Assembly: GCF_003671765.1 (NCBI RefSeq)
Contig: NZ_QPIB01000011.1
Span: 30,174 to 94,173 of the forward strand
DNA length: 64,000 nt
DNA from: Xenophilus sp. E41
GTDB lineage: Bacteria > Pseudomonadota > Gammaproteobacteria > Burkholderiales > Burkholderiaceae_C
Direction of reading: 5' to 3'
Shown here in pieces: positions 12,482 to 21,306 of this stretch. Made by a program: the position numbers and the translations under genes. Position 1 is the first letter of the stretch. Each line of letters begins with the position of its first letter. Below the pieces are notes generated by a model that worked only from the letters and a program-made list of their open reading frames with translations, did no database searches and was not told the origin of the DNA.

Positions 12482-13198
12482 ATGCCTGTCCCCACCGCCA
12501 TCGTCATCGAGGACGAACCCCAGATCCGCCGCTTCGTGCGCAGCGCGCTGGAGGCCGAGGGCTGGCAGGTGCACGAGGCCGCCACGCAGCGTGAAGGCCT
12601 GGCGGCGGCCGGCACCCGGCGGCCCGACCTGCTGGTGCTGGACCTGGGCCTGCCGGACGGCGATGGCCTGGACCTGATCCGCGACGTGCGCGGCTGGTCG
12701 GCGGTGCCGATCATCGTGCTGTCGGCACGCGTGGACGAAGAAGACAAGATCGCGGCGCTGGACGCGGGCGCCGACGACTACCTCACCAAGCCCTTCGGCA
12801 CCGGCGAACTGCTCGCGCGCGTGCGGGCCAACCTGCGACGCCCGCGCGCGGCGGCCGCCGAAGGCGCGGCGCCGGCGGCCGACGAGGCGCTGTTCCGCTT
12901 CGGCGAAGGGGAGGGCGCCATCGAGGTCGACCGCGCGGCGCGCCTCGTGCGCCGCGCCGGTGCCGAGGTGCATCTCACGCCCACCGAGTACCGCCTGCTC
13001 ACCGTGCTGGTGGCCAACGCCGGGCGCGTGCTGACGCAGCGCCAGCTGCTGCGCGAGGTGTGGGGGCCGGCGCACAGCGAGCAGAGCCACTACCTGCGCG
13101 TCTACATGGGGCACCTGCGCGGCAAGCTGGAAGTCGATCCCGCCCAGCCCAGGCATCTGCTGACCGAAACGGCAGTGGGCTATCGGCTCGTGGTCTGA
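12482..13198 (+). CDS. kdpE: KdpE, OmpR-family response regulator
   Basis: KdpE activates kdpFABC when phosphorylated by KdpD. The 238-residue protein has a receiver domain (acidic pair near residues 10-12, phospho-acceptor Asp54 in LVLDLGLP, Lys in YLTKPF) and a winged-helix DNA-binding domain with the KdpE-typical GPAHSEQSHYLRVYMGHLRGKLE region (quoted only in part here; residues about 198-218). It lies about 4.4 kb from kdpD, separated by glycosyltransferase, katE and Crp/Fnr genes. No other partner kinase is adjacent, so it must serve the kdpD at 5283. Confidence 0.93.
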   Translation: MPVPTAIVIEDEPQIRRFVRSALEAEGWQVHEAATQREGLAAAGTRRPDLLVLDLGLPDGDGLDLIRDVRGWSAVPIIVLSARVDEEDKIAALDAGADDYLTKPFGTGELLARVRANLRRPRAAAAEGAAPAADEALFRFGEGEGAIEVDRAARLVRRAGAEVHLTPTEYRLLTVLVANAGRVLTQRQLLREVWGPAHSEQSHYLRVYMGHLRGKLEVDPAQPRHLLTETAVGYRLVV

Positions 13199-13261
13199 AG
13201 CGGCTGCGAGCCCAAGTGCAATCGGGCTGCAGCCCGCGCCAGCCGGGTGTTGGCGGCAAAT

Positions 13262-13279
13262 TCGTCACGAACGTGACGA
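13262..13279. repeat. Dyad TCGTCAC-N4-GTGACGA, copy 2
   Basis: A perfect 7-bp inverted repeat with centre GAAC, 64 bases after the kdpE stop. It is embedded in a 25-base block shared, with one mismatch, with 176-200 before kdpF. No T-run follows, so an intrinsic terminator is unlikely. Confidence 0.75.
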
Positions 13280-13403
13280 TCTGACTGGGGTGGCGAATCT
13301 GGCCGGTGTCAGGCGTCGCGCTGGGGCGGCGGCTGACACGTCGCCCTGCCGCGGCGCGTCAACATGCGGGGGCGCCGACGTGGCGCGGATGGAGAAGCTT
13401 CCC

Positions 13404-13661
13404 ATGCAAAAAGCATTGATCGCCCTGGCCACCACGGTCGCCCTTCTGGCCGCCGGCACCGCCTCTGCCCAGGTGGGCAAGGCCGCGTCCGAAGCGACCG
13501 ACGCCGTGCAGCACAAGATCGACCAGAAGCGTGCCGACAGCGACGCGAAGAAGAGCGGCCCGATCGGCAAGGCCGTGAACAACGTCAAGTCGGGCTATCA
13601 CAAGAACCGCTCGAAGAACTCGGCCCAGAAGGCCAAGCAGTCGCTCAAGAACGCAGGCTGA
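13404..13661 (+). CDS. Small exported cationic protein
   Basis: The 85-residue product has a clear Sec signal peptide: a basic start, a hydrophobic core LIALATTVALLAAG, and a likely cut after ASA before QVGK. The mature part (about 63 residues) is very rich in Lys, Ser, Ala and Asn (KIDQKRADSDAKKSG, SGYHKNRSKNSAQKAKQSLK) and should be a soluble periplasmic polycation. No family is recognised. GGAGAAG (13390-13396) supports ATG 13404 rather than the in-frame ATG at 13389. Confidence 0.75.
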   Translation: MQKALIALATTVALLAAGTASAQVGKAASEATDAVQHKIDQKRADSDAKKSGPIGKAVNNVKSGYHKNRSKNSAQKAKQSLKNAG

Positions 13662-13684
13662 ACGCGCGCCGGCGCGCCGCGGGC

Positions 13685-14167
13685 TCAGGAAAAGCTCGCC
13701 TTGTCCAGCCCATAGGCCTTGTCGGCCGAGCCCGGCGCGGTGCGGAAGGCGACGTTGAGCCGGTTCCAGGCATTGATGGCCATCACGGCGTGCGTGAGCT
13801 GCACCAGCTCCTGTTCGGAGAAGGTGGCCCGGGCGGCGTCGTAGTCGGCGTTGTCCACGCCGTGCGGCGGCAGCGTCGTCAAAAGCTCGGTCCAGGCCAG
13901 CGCTGCGCGTTCGCGCGCGCTGAACAGCGGCGATTCGCGCCAGATCGCGAGATGGTGCAGGCGAAGTTCGCCCTCGCCATGCAGCTTGGCCTGCTTGATG
14001 TGCATGTCCAGGCACAGGGCGCAGCCGTTGATCTGAGAGGCACGGATCTCGACCAGGTGCCGCAGCGTCGTGTCGAGGCCGCCCTTGGCAATGGCGAGGC
14101 TGTACTCGACCATCTTCTTGAACAGCTCGGGCGATTGCTGCATGGCGTCGAGGCGTTGTTGGGTCAT
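13685..14167 (-). CDS. AhpD-like carboxymuconolactone decarboxylase family protein
   Basis: A 160-residue all-helical protein with the AhpD-core redox motif: Glu40, then Cys49-Ala-Leu-Cys52 and His56. This is the arrangement used by AhpD-like peroxidases to reduce hydroperoxides or relay electrons. The start at 14167 follows AAGGACAC; 15 further codons upstream look non-conserved. It lies downstream of the AbiEii toxin gene on the same strand with a 111-base gap, and is convergent with the small cationic protein gene. Function beyond peroxide or thiol chemistry is not defined. Confidence 0.85.
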   Translation of the reverse strand: MTQQRLDAMQQSPELFKKMVEYSLAIAKGGLDTTLRHLVEIRASQINGCALCLDMHIKQAKLHGEGELRLHHLAIWRESPLFSARERAALAWTELLTTLPPHGVDNADYDAARATFSEQELVQLTHAVMAINAWNRLNVAFRTAPGSADKAYGLDKASFS

Positions 14168-14278
14168 GGTGTGTCCTTCTTGAAGGTGGGTTGACTGGGT
14201 CTGTCCCTTCAAGACGGGCGAGCCCCCGGCCTTGTGACGGCCGCACTCGAAAATCGAAGTCCCGGCGTGGACGCGCGC

Positions 14279-14983
14279 TCAGCCGAGCACACGCCGCAGC
14301 GCGCGTATGCGCTGCCAGACCTGAGCCTGCGTCGCTGTCATGCCCATGAGCTGCATGCAGCGCTCCAGCCAGCCGGTGCGCTGCCGCATGCGGTCGATGG
14401 CGCGGCCGAGGTCGCGACGGATGGCGTCGCCGTACGCAGCCTCGGCCTTGGTCACTGCCTCACGCAGCAGAGGCAGGCGCGGGGCCATCATGGCGAGGTC
14501 GATGAGGTCGCGGCTGAACACCCCGTCGTCGAGCGAGCGGTCGGCATTGGCGAGCAGCTTGCTTGCCGCGAGGTCCAGGGGTGTGAGGCTGGGCACGCCG
14601 CACACCGTGTCGTCGGCACCGGGCGCCTCAAGGGCAATACGCGCCTCGAAAACGATCTCGAACTTGATGGGCTGGTCGTCCACCCGCACCCGCGTTCGGA
14701 TGCCGTACTGGTCCGCGCGCAGCTCGCCAATGGGGTTCAGCGGCTCGGCGCCGGGTCGCGTCACGCTGGCCAGACCCTCGCGACCCGTGAGCGCCTGCCG
14801 CAGCTGGCGATAGGCCGGCAGGTCGGACACGAGGAAGTCGATGTCCACCGACTCGCGGTACTCGCCGTAGCGAAGCGCGATGGCGGTGCCGCCGCCGAAG
14901 AGGCAGCGGCGCTCGCGCAGCAGTTCGCCGTCGAGCGCCCGCAGCACGCGCGCCACGCGTTGGTGATGCGGCTGCTCAAACAA
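14279..14983 (-). CDS. AbiEii/AbiGii-family nucleotidyltransferase toxin
   Basis: The 234-residue protein belongs to the DNA polymerase beta-like nucleotidyltransferase toxins. It has GGGTAIALRYGEYRES followed by the metal-binding Asp47-x-Asp49 (SVDIDF), a later KFEIVF strand, the LAASKLLANADR helix and RDLIDLA. Related toxins (AbiEii, MenT) inactivate tRNA or similar targets by nucleotide transfer. The start is TTG at 14983, which overlaps the antitoxin stop by eight bases behind a GGAG; a downstream GTG is the alternative. With the XRE gene it forms a toxin-antitoxin module that may act in phage defence. Confidence 0.85.
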   Translation of the reverse strand: MFEQPHHQRVARVLRALDGELLRERRCLFGGGTAIALRYGEYRESVDIDFLVSDLPAYRQLRQALTGREGLASVTRPGAEPLNPIGELRADQYGIRTRVRVDDQPIKFEIVFEARIALEAPGADDTVCGVPSLTPLDLAASKLLANADRSLDDGVFSRDLIDLAMMAPRLPLLREAVTKAEAAYGDAIRRDLGRAIDRMRQRTGWLERCMQLMGMTATQAQVWQRIRALRRVLG

Positions 14984-15476
14984 CCGGCGGGCTCCGCGAC
15001 GCTTCGGTGCTGAAGGCCAGGCGCAGGGCTTCGACCAGGTCGCGCTCTTCGGCGGTCAAGGCCGCGGCGTCGAGGTGGCGCGCGTTGCGCTCGTAGATGT
15101 CCAGGGCTTCGCGCGGCGTGAGCTCGGCGCCCGCGTGCACCTGCCAGGCGAGCTCCCGCAGCCGGGGATAGTCGTCGACGTGCACGCGCGCGGGCAGCCA
15201 GCCGGGGCGCTCAGGCCTCCCGCCCTGCGGGCGGGCTTCGCGCGGCGCGACGGCCACCTCGAGGCCGAGGACGGTCAGCACCTGCAGGCAGGCGCCGAGC
15301 GTGACCGACGCCTCGCCCTGTTCGATGCGGTGCAGCGTGGGCCGCGAGATGCCGGCCGCCTCGGCGGCGGCCACGGCCGAGATGCCCAGGGCCTTGCGGC
15401 GTCGGCGCACGGCCACGCCGAGGGCGGTCAGCGCGTCGGTCGTCTGGGGCGTGGGCAGGGGGGCGGCAGCAGGCAT
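14976..15476 (-). CDS. XRE-family antitoxin of the AbiEii module
   Basis: The 166-residue protein has an N-terminal Cro/C1 helix-turn-helix (about residues 17-70, RRRRKALGISAVAAAEAAGISRPTLHR quoted in part, then IEQGEASVTLGACLQVL) and a C-terminal domain of about 80 residues that should bind the toxin. Unlike classical AbiEi, which is a winged-helix protein, this antitoxin is XRE-type. A Pro/Gly/Arg-rich linker (about residues 80-92) is encoded by a perfect stem-loop (15219-15235). The gene is first in the operon and probably self-regulated through the dyad upstream of its start. Confidence 0.83.
   Translation of the reverse strand: MPAAAPLPTPQTTDALTALGVAVRRRRKALGISAVAAAEAAGISRPTLHRIEQGEASVTLGACLQVLTVLGLEVAVAPREARPQGGRPERPGWLPARVHVDDYPRLRELAWQVHAGAELTPREALDIYERNARHLDAAALTAEERDLVEALRLAFSTEASRSPPVV
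15219..15235. repeat. GC hairpin inside the antitoxin linker
   Basis: CCCGCCC-TGC-GGGCGGG is a perfect 7-bp stem with a 3-base loop inside coding sequence. Hairpins sharing the TGCGGGCGG core occur at 16708-16723 and 39875-39893, which suggests a small dispersed stem-loop family. Confidence 0.6.
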
Positions 15477-15478
15477 GT

Positions 15479-15524
15479 GTTTCTCATTTTTTCCATTCCA
15501 GCAAAAATGTCAAGAATGAGAAAC
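15479..15524 (-). promoter_or_regulatory. Promoter and inverted-repeat operator of the toxin-antitoxin operon
   Basis: GTTTCTCATT (15479-15488) and AATGAGAAAC (15515-15524) form a perfect 10-bp inverted repeat with a 26-base spacer. On the minus strand a consensus TTGACA -35 (complement of 15508-15513) lies 16 bases from an AAAAAT -10 (complement of 15486-15491), so the half-sites flank and overlap the promoter. A repressor bound here, most simply the XRE antitoxin, would block transcription. The -10 is only about ten bases from the ATG, so the mRNA may be nearly leaderless. Confidence 0.75.
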
Positions 15525-15542
15525 GATTTCGGTGCGTGCCTG

Positions 15543-16670
15543 TCAATCCGCAGCCGGACGCACCAGCACCTTCTCGCCCGTCGCCATCTTCCCGTAGCCC
15601 GCGATCGCGTCCAGCGACAGCGCCTGCGCCATCGTCAGTTTGCTGGTGTAGTGGCTGGCGAAGGTGGTGGTCAGCTCGTCGGCCACGCGCTGCTTGAGCT
15701 GCTGCACGCGCGCCGGGCCGACCTTCTGCATGAAGGGGAACAGCAGCCAGCCGCCCACGCCCCAGGCCATGCCGAAACCGCGCGCCAGCTCGATCGGGCC
15801 GCGGTCGAGGCTGCCATAGATGTAGACCTGCTTGTGCACGGTGCTGCCGTAGCGGCTGTACTCCTGGCCCGGCTGGCGCAGCGCGGCCGCTTCCATCGCG
15901 ACGAGGATCTGCCCGGCGAGCTTGCCGCCGCCGATGGCATCGAAGGCGAGCGTGGCACCGGTGGCGGCGATGGCTTCGGTCAGCTCGGCCTGGAAGTCCG
16001 CCGAGCTGGTGTCGACGACATGCTTGGCACCCTGGGCGCGCAGCAGCGCGGCCTGCTCGGGCTTGCGCACGAGGTTGACCAGGCCCACGCCGTCCTTCAG
16101 GCAGATGCGGTTGAGCATCTGGCCCAGGTTGGATGCGCCCACGGTGTGGACCAGCGCGCGGTGCCCTTCGTTGCGCATGGTGTCGACCATGCCCAGCGCG
16201 GTGAGCGGGTTGACGAAGCAGGAGGCGCCGTCCGCGGCCGTGGTGCCCTCGGGCAGCGGCAGGCACTGCGCCACCGGCACGGCGCGGTACTCGGAATACA
16301 TCGCACCGCCGAGCGCCGCGACCTTCTTGCCCAGCAGGGCCTGCGCAGCCGGTGAGCTGCCGGCGGCCACCACGGTGCCCGCGCCCTCGTTGCCTACGGG
16401 CATCGACTGGCCCACGCGCGCGGCCATCGCCGCCATCACCGGCGCGGCAATGGGCGCGGTGACGACGGGGCGCTCGGCGCTGCCGGCGGCCTGCGCCTTC
16501 GTCATGTCGGCACCGCCGAAGAGCAGGCCCAGGTCCGAGGGGTTGAGCGGCGCCGCCTCCACGCGCACCACCACCTCGTCGGGCGAGGCGGGCTCGGGCA
16601 TCGGCACCTCGGCGAGCGAGAGCTCCAGCGTGGCGTCGGGGCGGATCAGGGAGCGCAGTTGCAGCGGCAT
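15543..16670 (-). CDS. Zinc-binding-dehydrogenase-like MDR oxidoreductase
   Basis: A 375-residue medium-chain dehydrogenase/reductase. The N-terminal GroES-like domain has [21 protein letters not shown] and [12 protein letters not shown] (the GxExxG core motif). The Rossmann half has [15 protein letters not shown] and a later [11 protein letters not shown]. It probably is an NAD(P)H-dependent quinone or enoyl reductase; structural zinc cysteines are not evident. The gene stands alone, divergently arranged 67 bases from the XRE antitoxin's promoter side. The substrate is unknown. Confidence 0.85.
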   Translation of the reverse strand: MPLQLRSLIRPDATLELSLAEVPMPEPASPDEVVVRVEAAPLNPSDLGLLFGGADMTKAQAAGSAERPVVTAPIAAPVMAAMAARVGQSMPVGNEGAGTVVAAGSSPAAQALLGKKVAALGGAMYSEYRAVPVAQCLPLPEGTTAADGASCFVNPLTALGMVDTMRNEGHRALVHTVGASNLGQMLNRICLKDGVGLVNLVRKPEQAALLRAQGAKHVVDTSSADFQAELTEAIAATGATLAFDAIGGGKLAGQILVAMEAAALRQPGQEYSRYGSTVHKQVYIYGSLDRGPIELARGFGMAWGVGGWLLFPFMQKVGPARVQQLKQRVADELTTTFASHYTSKLTMAQALSLDAIAGYGKMATGEKVLVRPAAD

Positions 16671-16707
16671 GGCGGGTCTCCAGCGGGGGGAAGGATTCGG
16701 GGTTCGC

Positions 16708-16723
16708 GCCGCCTGCGGGCGGC
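16708..16723. repeat. GC hairpin GCCGCC-TGCG-GGCGGC
   Basis: A perfect 6-bp stem with a TGCG loop in the leader of the MDR oxidoreductase gene. Its core matches the hairpins at 15219 and 39875. No T-run adjoins it, so it is more likely a repeat or mRNA structure than a terminator. Confidence 0.5.
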
Positions 16724-16841
16724 AGTGCCGCGGCAGTATAGGAACGGGTCCGCACCCCTGCTGCCACGAGGGCGACCACCCGCCGCAGCCCGTCGCTTCA
16801 TGCCGAAAGTGCCTGCAGCGCCCGTGCAGCGGGCGCGAGCC

Positions 16842-16858
16842 GCTATGAAATCAGGAGC
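16842..16858. repeat. 17-bp GCTATG element, copy 2 (degenerate)
   Basis: GCTATGAAATCAGGAGC shares the GCTATGAAA left arm with the copy at 5193 but has a diverged right arm. It lies just beyond the stop of the D-aminoacylase gene, in the 207-base gap before the MDR gene, which otherwise holds only the hairpin at 16708. Confidence 0.55.
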
Positions 16859-16877
16859 AAGCTGCCCATCTGCGGGC

Positions 16878-18500
16878 TCAGGCCGGGCAGCTTCCCGCCT
16901 TGGGCACGCGCAGCAGCGGCTGGCCCGCCGCCACGTTGGTGAGCTGCCCGTTGTCCACCGCGAGCTGACCATTGACCAGCACCGTGCGCACCCCCTCGGA
17001 CAGCAGCGCCGGCTGCGTGTAGGTGGCCCTGGCAGCGTAGCGCGCGGGGTCGAAGGCGACGATGTCGGCGTGCCAGCCCGGCCGCAGGTGGCCGCGCTTG
17101 ACCAGGCCCAGCGTGTCGGCCGTGAGCGCGCTGCTGCTGCGGATGAACTGCGGCAGCGTGATGAGCTTCTCCTTCAGCACGTACTGCTCGTACTTGCGCG
17201 CGAAGGTGGCGTACATGCGCGGGTGGCCGTGCACCGAGTCGGACGAGGTCATGACCCAGGGCCGCTTCATGAAGGCACGGATGTCGTCGTCGCTCTGGGT
17301 GAATGACGCGATGTGGATGTCGCCATCGCGCAGCACCGCGAAGGTGGCGCCGATGGCGTCGGTGCCGGTGCCCTGCATCACCTGCGTCAGGGTCTTGCCG
17401 ACGTATTTGGTGTTGCCGGCCGAGAACAGGATCGCGTCGGGGCCGCCGCGCAGGCGCAGGTTCTCGGTGATGTCCTTGTGCAGGCGCTCCTGCTGGGCCG
17501 GGTCGGCCATGCGCTGCAGCAAGGCCTCGCGACCGCCCTCCAGCGCCCAGGGCGGCATCAGCGCGGCGGAAAAACGCGTGCTCGAGGCCGTCCACGGGTA
17601 CTGGTCGGCCGTGATGGCGAGGCCTTTGGCGCGTTCGGCCTCGATGCGGCGGATGACCTCGCCGCTCTGGCCCTGCACGGCCACGCCCAGCGCCTTGATG
17701 TGGGCCACGTGCACCGGCAGCTTCGCCTCGCGGCCGATGCGGATCACTTCCTCGATCGAGCCCTGCAGGCCGATGTTGTACATGCTCTCGTCGCGGATGT
17801 GGCTGTCGTACAGGCCGCCGTGCTGCGCGGCGACCTTGGCCAGCTCGATCACTTCTTCGGTCTTCGCGAAGTTCTGCGGCGAATAGAACAGGCCCGTCGA
17901 CAGGCCCAGCGCGCCCTCGCACATGGCCTGCGACACATGGCGCTTCATCACCGCCATCTGCTCGGGCGTGGGCACGACGTTCTTCGTGCCCAGCTGGTCG
18001 GTGCGCACGGGGCCGAAGCCGACGTACATCGCGGCGTTGGTGCCGGCCGGGTTCGCGCGCAGCTTCGCGGCCTGGGCCGCGATGTCGAAGCCGCCGAAGC
18101 CGTCGTTGCCGACCACCGCCGTGGTCACGCCCTGCATCAGGAAAGGCGCGTTCAGGCGCTGCTTCGCGTCGGTGTTGAAGAGCTCGGTGTCGGCGTGCGT
18201 GTGGGCGTCGATGAAGCCCGGCGCCACGACAAGGCCAGTGGCATCGATGGTGCGCCTGGCGACGACGCGCCGGCCCTGCGCGGGCTGGCCGACGAAGACG
18301 ATGCGGTCGCCGGCGACGCCGACGTCGCCGGTGATGGGGCGGTCGTCGTCGCCGGTGTAGATCGTGCCGCCGCGCAGCACGAGGTCGACCTCGAGCGGGG
18401 CGTCCTGCGCGTGCAGCGCGGGCGCGGCGAGGGCGAGCGTGGCGAGTGCGGCGATGGCGATGCCGGTGCGGCGCAGGCGGGTGGGTCGGGTGAGGGGCAT
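16878..18500 (-). CDS. N-acyl-D-amino-acid deacylase (exported amidohydrolase)
   Basis: The 540-residue protein has a Sec signal peptide (RRTGIAIAALATLALAAPALHAQ, cut near ALHA) and an amidohydrolase fold. Metal-binding GFIDAHTHAD lies near residue 95, CEGALGLSTGLFYSP follows, then VHVAHIKALG, and a late SSDS motif carrying the catalytic Asp. These match the D-aminoacylase family, which releases D-amino acids from N-acyl or peptidyl forms. Export implies a role in periplasmic D-amino-acid or peptidoglycan-fragment use. The gene is a single unit and diverges from the pseudouridine synthase. Confidence 0.88.
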   Translation of the reverse strand: MPLTRPTRLRRTGIAIAALATLALAAPALHAQDAPLEVDLVLRGGTIYTGDDDRPITGDVGVAGDRIVFVGQPAQGRRVVARRTIDATGLVVAPGFIDAHTHADTELFNTDAKQRLNAPFLMQGVTTAVVGNDGFGGFDIAAQAAKLRANPAGTNAAMYVGFGPVRTDQLGTKNVVPTPEQMAVMKRHVSQAMCEGALGLSTGLFYSPQNFAKTEEVIELAKVAAQHGGLYDSHIRDESMYNIGLQGSIEEVIRIGREAKLPVHVAHIKALGVAVQGQSGEVIRRIEAERAKGLAITADQYPWTASSTRFSAALMPPWALEGGREALLQRMADPAQQERLHKDITENLRLRGGPDAILFSAGNTKYVGKTLTQVMQGTGTDAIGATFAVLRDGDIHIASFTQSDDDIRAFMKRPWVMTSSDSVHGHPRMYATFARKYEQYVLKEKLITLPQFIRSSSALTADTLGLVKRGHLRPGWHADIVAFDPARYAARATYTQPALLSEGVRTVLVNGQLAVDNGQLTNVAAGQPLLRVPKAGSCPA

Positions 18501-18698
18501 GGCGTGCGGATCGAGAGGAGGGTGTCGGGGAAGGACTCGCGGCGCAGTCTAGGAGCGGCCCGCGCTGCCCGCGTATGGCAATAGCGCCATCGCCCATGAC
18601 CGCAAGTCATGGCTGCGGCGGCGCGCGGCGCGGCAGACGCGCCGCACGGAACTTGTCAACGAAAATGCCCGGCTGCGCCCGCCATTCCTGCGCGAGAC

Positions 18699-18715
18699 GC
18701 TATGAATTCAGTAGC
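18699..18715. repeat. 17-bp GCTATG element, copy 3
   Basis: GCTATGAATTCAGTAGC, an imperfect palindrome, lies in the leader of the pseudouridine synthase gene and ends 10 bases before its chosen ATG. It contains an in-frame ATG at 18702, which makes the start of that gene ambiguous. Confidence 0.6.
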
Positions 18716-18725
18716 ATTGCAATCC

Positions 18726-19505
18726 ATGACCGACGCCGCCGAGCCGATCCGCCTCAACAAACGCATGGCCGACCTCGGCCTGTGTTCGCGCCGCGAGGCC
18801 GACGCGTGGATCGAGCAGGGCTGGGTCAAGGTCAACGGCACCGTCGCGCCCATGGGCCTGAAGGTCGGCCCGCAGGACCGCATCGAGGTCGACCCGCGCG
18901 CCCGCGGCCAGCAGGCGCAGCAGGTCACCATCCTGCTGCACAAGCCGGTGGGCTACGTCAGCGGCCAGGCGGAGGACGGGCACCAGCCCGCCGTCACGCT
19001 CGTGCAGCAGCGCAACCACTGGCGCGGCGACGGCTCGCGCATGCGCTTCTCGCCGCAGCAACTGCGCGGCCTGGCGCCCGCGGGCCGGCTCGACATCGAT
19101 TCGGTCGGCCTGCTGGTGCTCACGCAGGACGGCCGCGTCGCGCGCCAGCTCATCGGCGAGGACTCCGGCATGGAGAAGGAGTACCTCGTGCGCGTGAGCT
19201 ACCCGGTGGGCGGCGCCGAACGCACGACCGACGTGCAGTCGGTCTTCCCGCGCGAGCAGCTGGCGCGCCTGCGGCACGGTCTGTCGCTCGACGGCCAGCC
19301 GCTCAAGCGGGCGCGCGTCGACTGGCAGAACCCCGAGCAGCTGCGCTTCATCCTCACCGAGGGCAAGAAGCGCCAGATCCGCCGCATGTGCGAACTGGTC
19401 GGGCTCAAGGTGGTCGGTCTCAAGCGCATCCGCATCGGCAACGTCGTGCTCGGCCAACTGCCGCAGGGGCAGTGGCGCTACCTGGGGGCCGACGAGCGTT
19501 TCTGA
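18726..19505 (+). CDS. RsuA/RluB/RluF-family pseudouridine synthase
   Basis: The enzyme converts a specific uridine in ribosomal RNA to pseudouridine. The 259-residue product has an S4 RNA-binding domain ([24 protein letters not shown], quoted in part; about residues 9-32) and the catalytic motif [11 protein letters not shown] with Asp123, then the family's [17 protein letters not shown] near the C-terminus. The RluF subgroup is favoured by the S4 domain and overall pattern, but RluB or RsuA cannot be excluded. ATG 18726 is chosen; ATG 18702 inside the repeat would add eight residues. PAP2 phosphatase follows in the same direction. Confidence 0.88.
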   Translation: MTDAAEPIRLNKRMADLGLCSRREADAWIEQGWVKVNGTVAPMGLKVGPQDRIEVDPRARGQQAQQVTILLHKPVGYVSGQAEDGHQPAVTLVQQRNHWRGDGSRMRFSPQQLRGLAPAGRLDIDSVGLLVLTQDGRVARQLIGEDSGMEKEYLVRVSYPVGGAERTTDVQSVFPREQLARLRHGLSLDGQPLKRARVDWQNPEQLRFILTEGKKRQIRRMCELVGLKVVGLKRIRIGNVVLGQLPQGQWRYLGADERF

Positions 19506-19533
19506 ACTCGCGGTCCCACCTTCGTCTTCTTCC

Positions 19534-20172
19534 GTGTTCATGCATTTCTTCGCCGAGCTCTATCACTTCTTCGGCCTCAACGAGGCGCTCTTCCTGGCCA
19601 TCAACCAGCACCACGCGGCGGTCTTCGACCTGCTCGCGCGTCTGGGCTCGGCCATCGGCAACTTCTGGAACCTGCCGCTGCTCGTGGCGGCGCTGGCCGC
19701 GGTGGCGATGGCGCCTTCGTGGCGGCATGCACGCCGCCTGCCCGCCGACTGGCCGCGGCCCGAGGCCGTGCTGCGCCTGCTGCTCGTGCTGGTGATCGGC
19801 TGGGCCGTGGCCATGGCCGTCGTCGGCACGCTGAAGGTCGGCCTGCACCTGCCGCGGCCGCCCATGGCGCTCGGCGAAGACATGGTGCGCGTGCTGGGCA
19901 GCGCCGAGACCTCGGGCAGCTTTCCCAGTGGCCACGCGACCTTCGCCGCGCTGGTGGCGGCCACTTTCTGGCGGTCCGCCGGCGTGCCCGGGCGCATCGC
20001 GCTGACGGGCTGGGTGCTCTGGGTCTGCGTGTCGCGCATCGTGCTGGGCGCGCACTTCCCGGCCGACCTCGTCGCCGGCTGCGCCTGCGGCGTGCTCAGC
20101 GCCTGGGCGGCACGCGCGCTGCTGGCGCGCTATGCGCGCAGCCAGCGCGGCGCGCTGGCGCGCGGGCGCTGA
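19534..20172 (+). CDS. PAP2-family membrane phosphatase
   Basis: A 212-residue membrane protein with five or six hydrophobic segments and the three PAP2 motifs: KVGLHLPRP, SGSFPSGHA and SRIVLGAHFPADL. It probably removes phosphate from a lipid such as undecaprenyl pyrophosphate or phosphatidic acid at the inner membrane. The reading starts at GTG 19534; ATG 19540 two codons on is equally possible. It is 28 bases after the pseudouridine synthase gene and likely co-transcribed. Confidence 0.9.
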   Translation: MFMHFFAELYHFFGLNEALFLAINQHHAAVFDLLARLGSAIGNFWNLPLLVAALAAVAMAPSWRHARRLPADWPRPEAVLRLLLVLVIGWAVAMAVVGTLKVGLHLPRPPMALGEDMVRVLGSAETSGSFPSGHATFAALVAATFWRSAGVPGRIALTGWVLWVCVSRIVLGAHFPADLVAGCACGVLSAWAARALLARYARSQRGALARGR

Positions 20173-20188
20173 GAAAGCCGGAATTTCC

Positions 20189-21160
20189 TCAAGGTGGCGG
20201 CGGCAGGGCGCCGAACCAGTCGCGGATGAAGGCGTGGTCCGCCGGCCGCAAGTTGCTCAGATCGCTCGCCGGGTTGCGCTGGCTGTAGCGCCCGTCGTTG
20301 ATCCAGCCCAGGACGGGGTCCTCCCACCAGCGCGGCGTCGGCGAGGTCTGCCGCTCCACCAGCGCGTCGGCCACCCGCTGCGGCGGCACGCGCAGGCCGG
20401 GCAGGGCGGCCGCGGCGCGTGCCACCAGTGCATGCAGCACGGGCACTTCGTCCGGGCGGGCATGGACGAAGGTGAACCACAGCAGGTTGAGCACCGAATC
20501 CTGCGCCGCAGCCGCCACCGCGGCCGCTTCGGCCACCCGCAGGGCAGGCAGCGAGAAATGGCCGCCGTGGTAGCCCAGCAGCAGGCTTGCATCGGCATGG
20601 CCGAGCCAGTGCTGGTCCTGAAAGGCCATGCCGGCCGTCATGCGCAGCGCAAGGGTTCGCCCCGCGTTGCCGACGGGTTGCCGCAGCTCCAGGCCCTCGT
20701 GGGCCGCCAGCCCCGGCTCGATATGTGCCGCATGCCATTCGCTCGCCTGGTCGGTGTCGACGCCGAGCCAATCCAGCGCAGGGTCCTCCTCGTGCTCGGT
20801 GGTGCCATGCTGTGCGACGACGCATGCCCAGAACGCCGGCTGCGTGGCGTACGGCGTGATATCGCGCAGGCGGACTGGCGCATTGACGGCGCCCAGCCCC
20901 TGCACCTCGACCACCTCGAAGTCGGGCGGCAACGGGTCGACCGTCAGCCGAAGCCGGGTCTGGGCATGCTCTGGACGCACCGGCCATCCCTCCGGCGACA
21001 CCAGGCCGTGGCCCAGCACCCGGGTCTCGATCTGCCGGCCGGAGGCATCGCGGGCGCACGCCCGCTCAGGACCGAAAAAGGCCCCGACGGTGATCCGGCC
21101 GTGGAGTTGAGTCGCGCCGTCGTCGTCGCGGCGCGATTGAACCTGGAGAACAAAAGGCAT
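20189..21160 (-). CDS. Hypothetical cytoplasmic protein, 323 residues
   Basis: I do not recognise a family. The product starts MPFVLQVQSRRDDDGATQ, has no signal peptide or membrane segment, and is rich in Ala, Leu, Trp and His. Its last 60 residues hold a Trp-rich stretch (PRWWEDPVLGWINDGRYSQRNP). Codon use and unbroken length match its neighbours, so it is a real gene. It is convergent with the PAP2 gene (16-base gap) and divergent from the QseB-like regulator gene. Confidence 0.7.
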   Translation of the reverse strand: MPFVLQVQSRRDDDGATQLHGRITVGAFFGPERACARDASGRQIETRVLGHGLVSPEGWPVRPEHAQTRLRLTVDPLPPDFEVVEVQGLGAVNAPVRLRDITPYATQPAFWACVVAQHGTTEHEEDPALDWLGVDTDQASEWHAAHIEPGLAAHEGLELRQPVGNAGRTLALRMTAGMAFQDQHWLGHADASLLLGYHGGHFSLPALRVAEAAAVAAAAQDSVLNLLWFTFVHARPDEVPVLHALVARAAAALPGLRVPPQRVADALVERQTSPTPRWWEDPVLGWINDGRYSQRNPASDLSNLRPADHAFIRDWFGALPPPP

Positions 21161-21306
21161 GCGGCGATCGGCGCTCCATGTGCAAGAGCGCCAAGCGTAG
21201 CCGCAGGCGCGCGGCGCCCGATCAGGCTGGCTTAAGGAAGCCGGCCTAGCCTGCTGCGGGTCTGGCGGGCGCAGCGAAGCGCGCCGGACGAACCCGGAGA
21301 CTGCCC

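Noticed and set aside
13664-13677. GCGCGCC/GGCGCGC palindrome as a terminator
   Set aside because: It has no loop and no T-run, so it is a poor hairpin and probably composition-driven.
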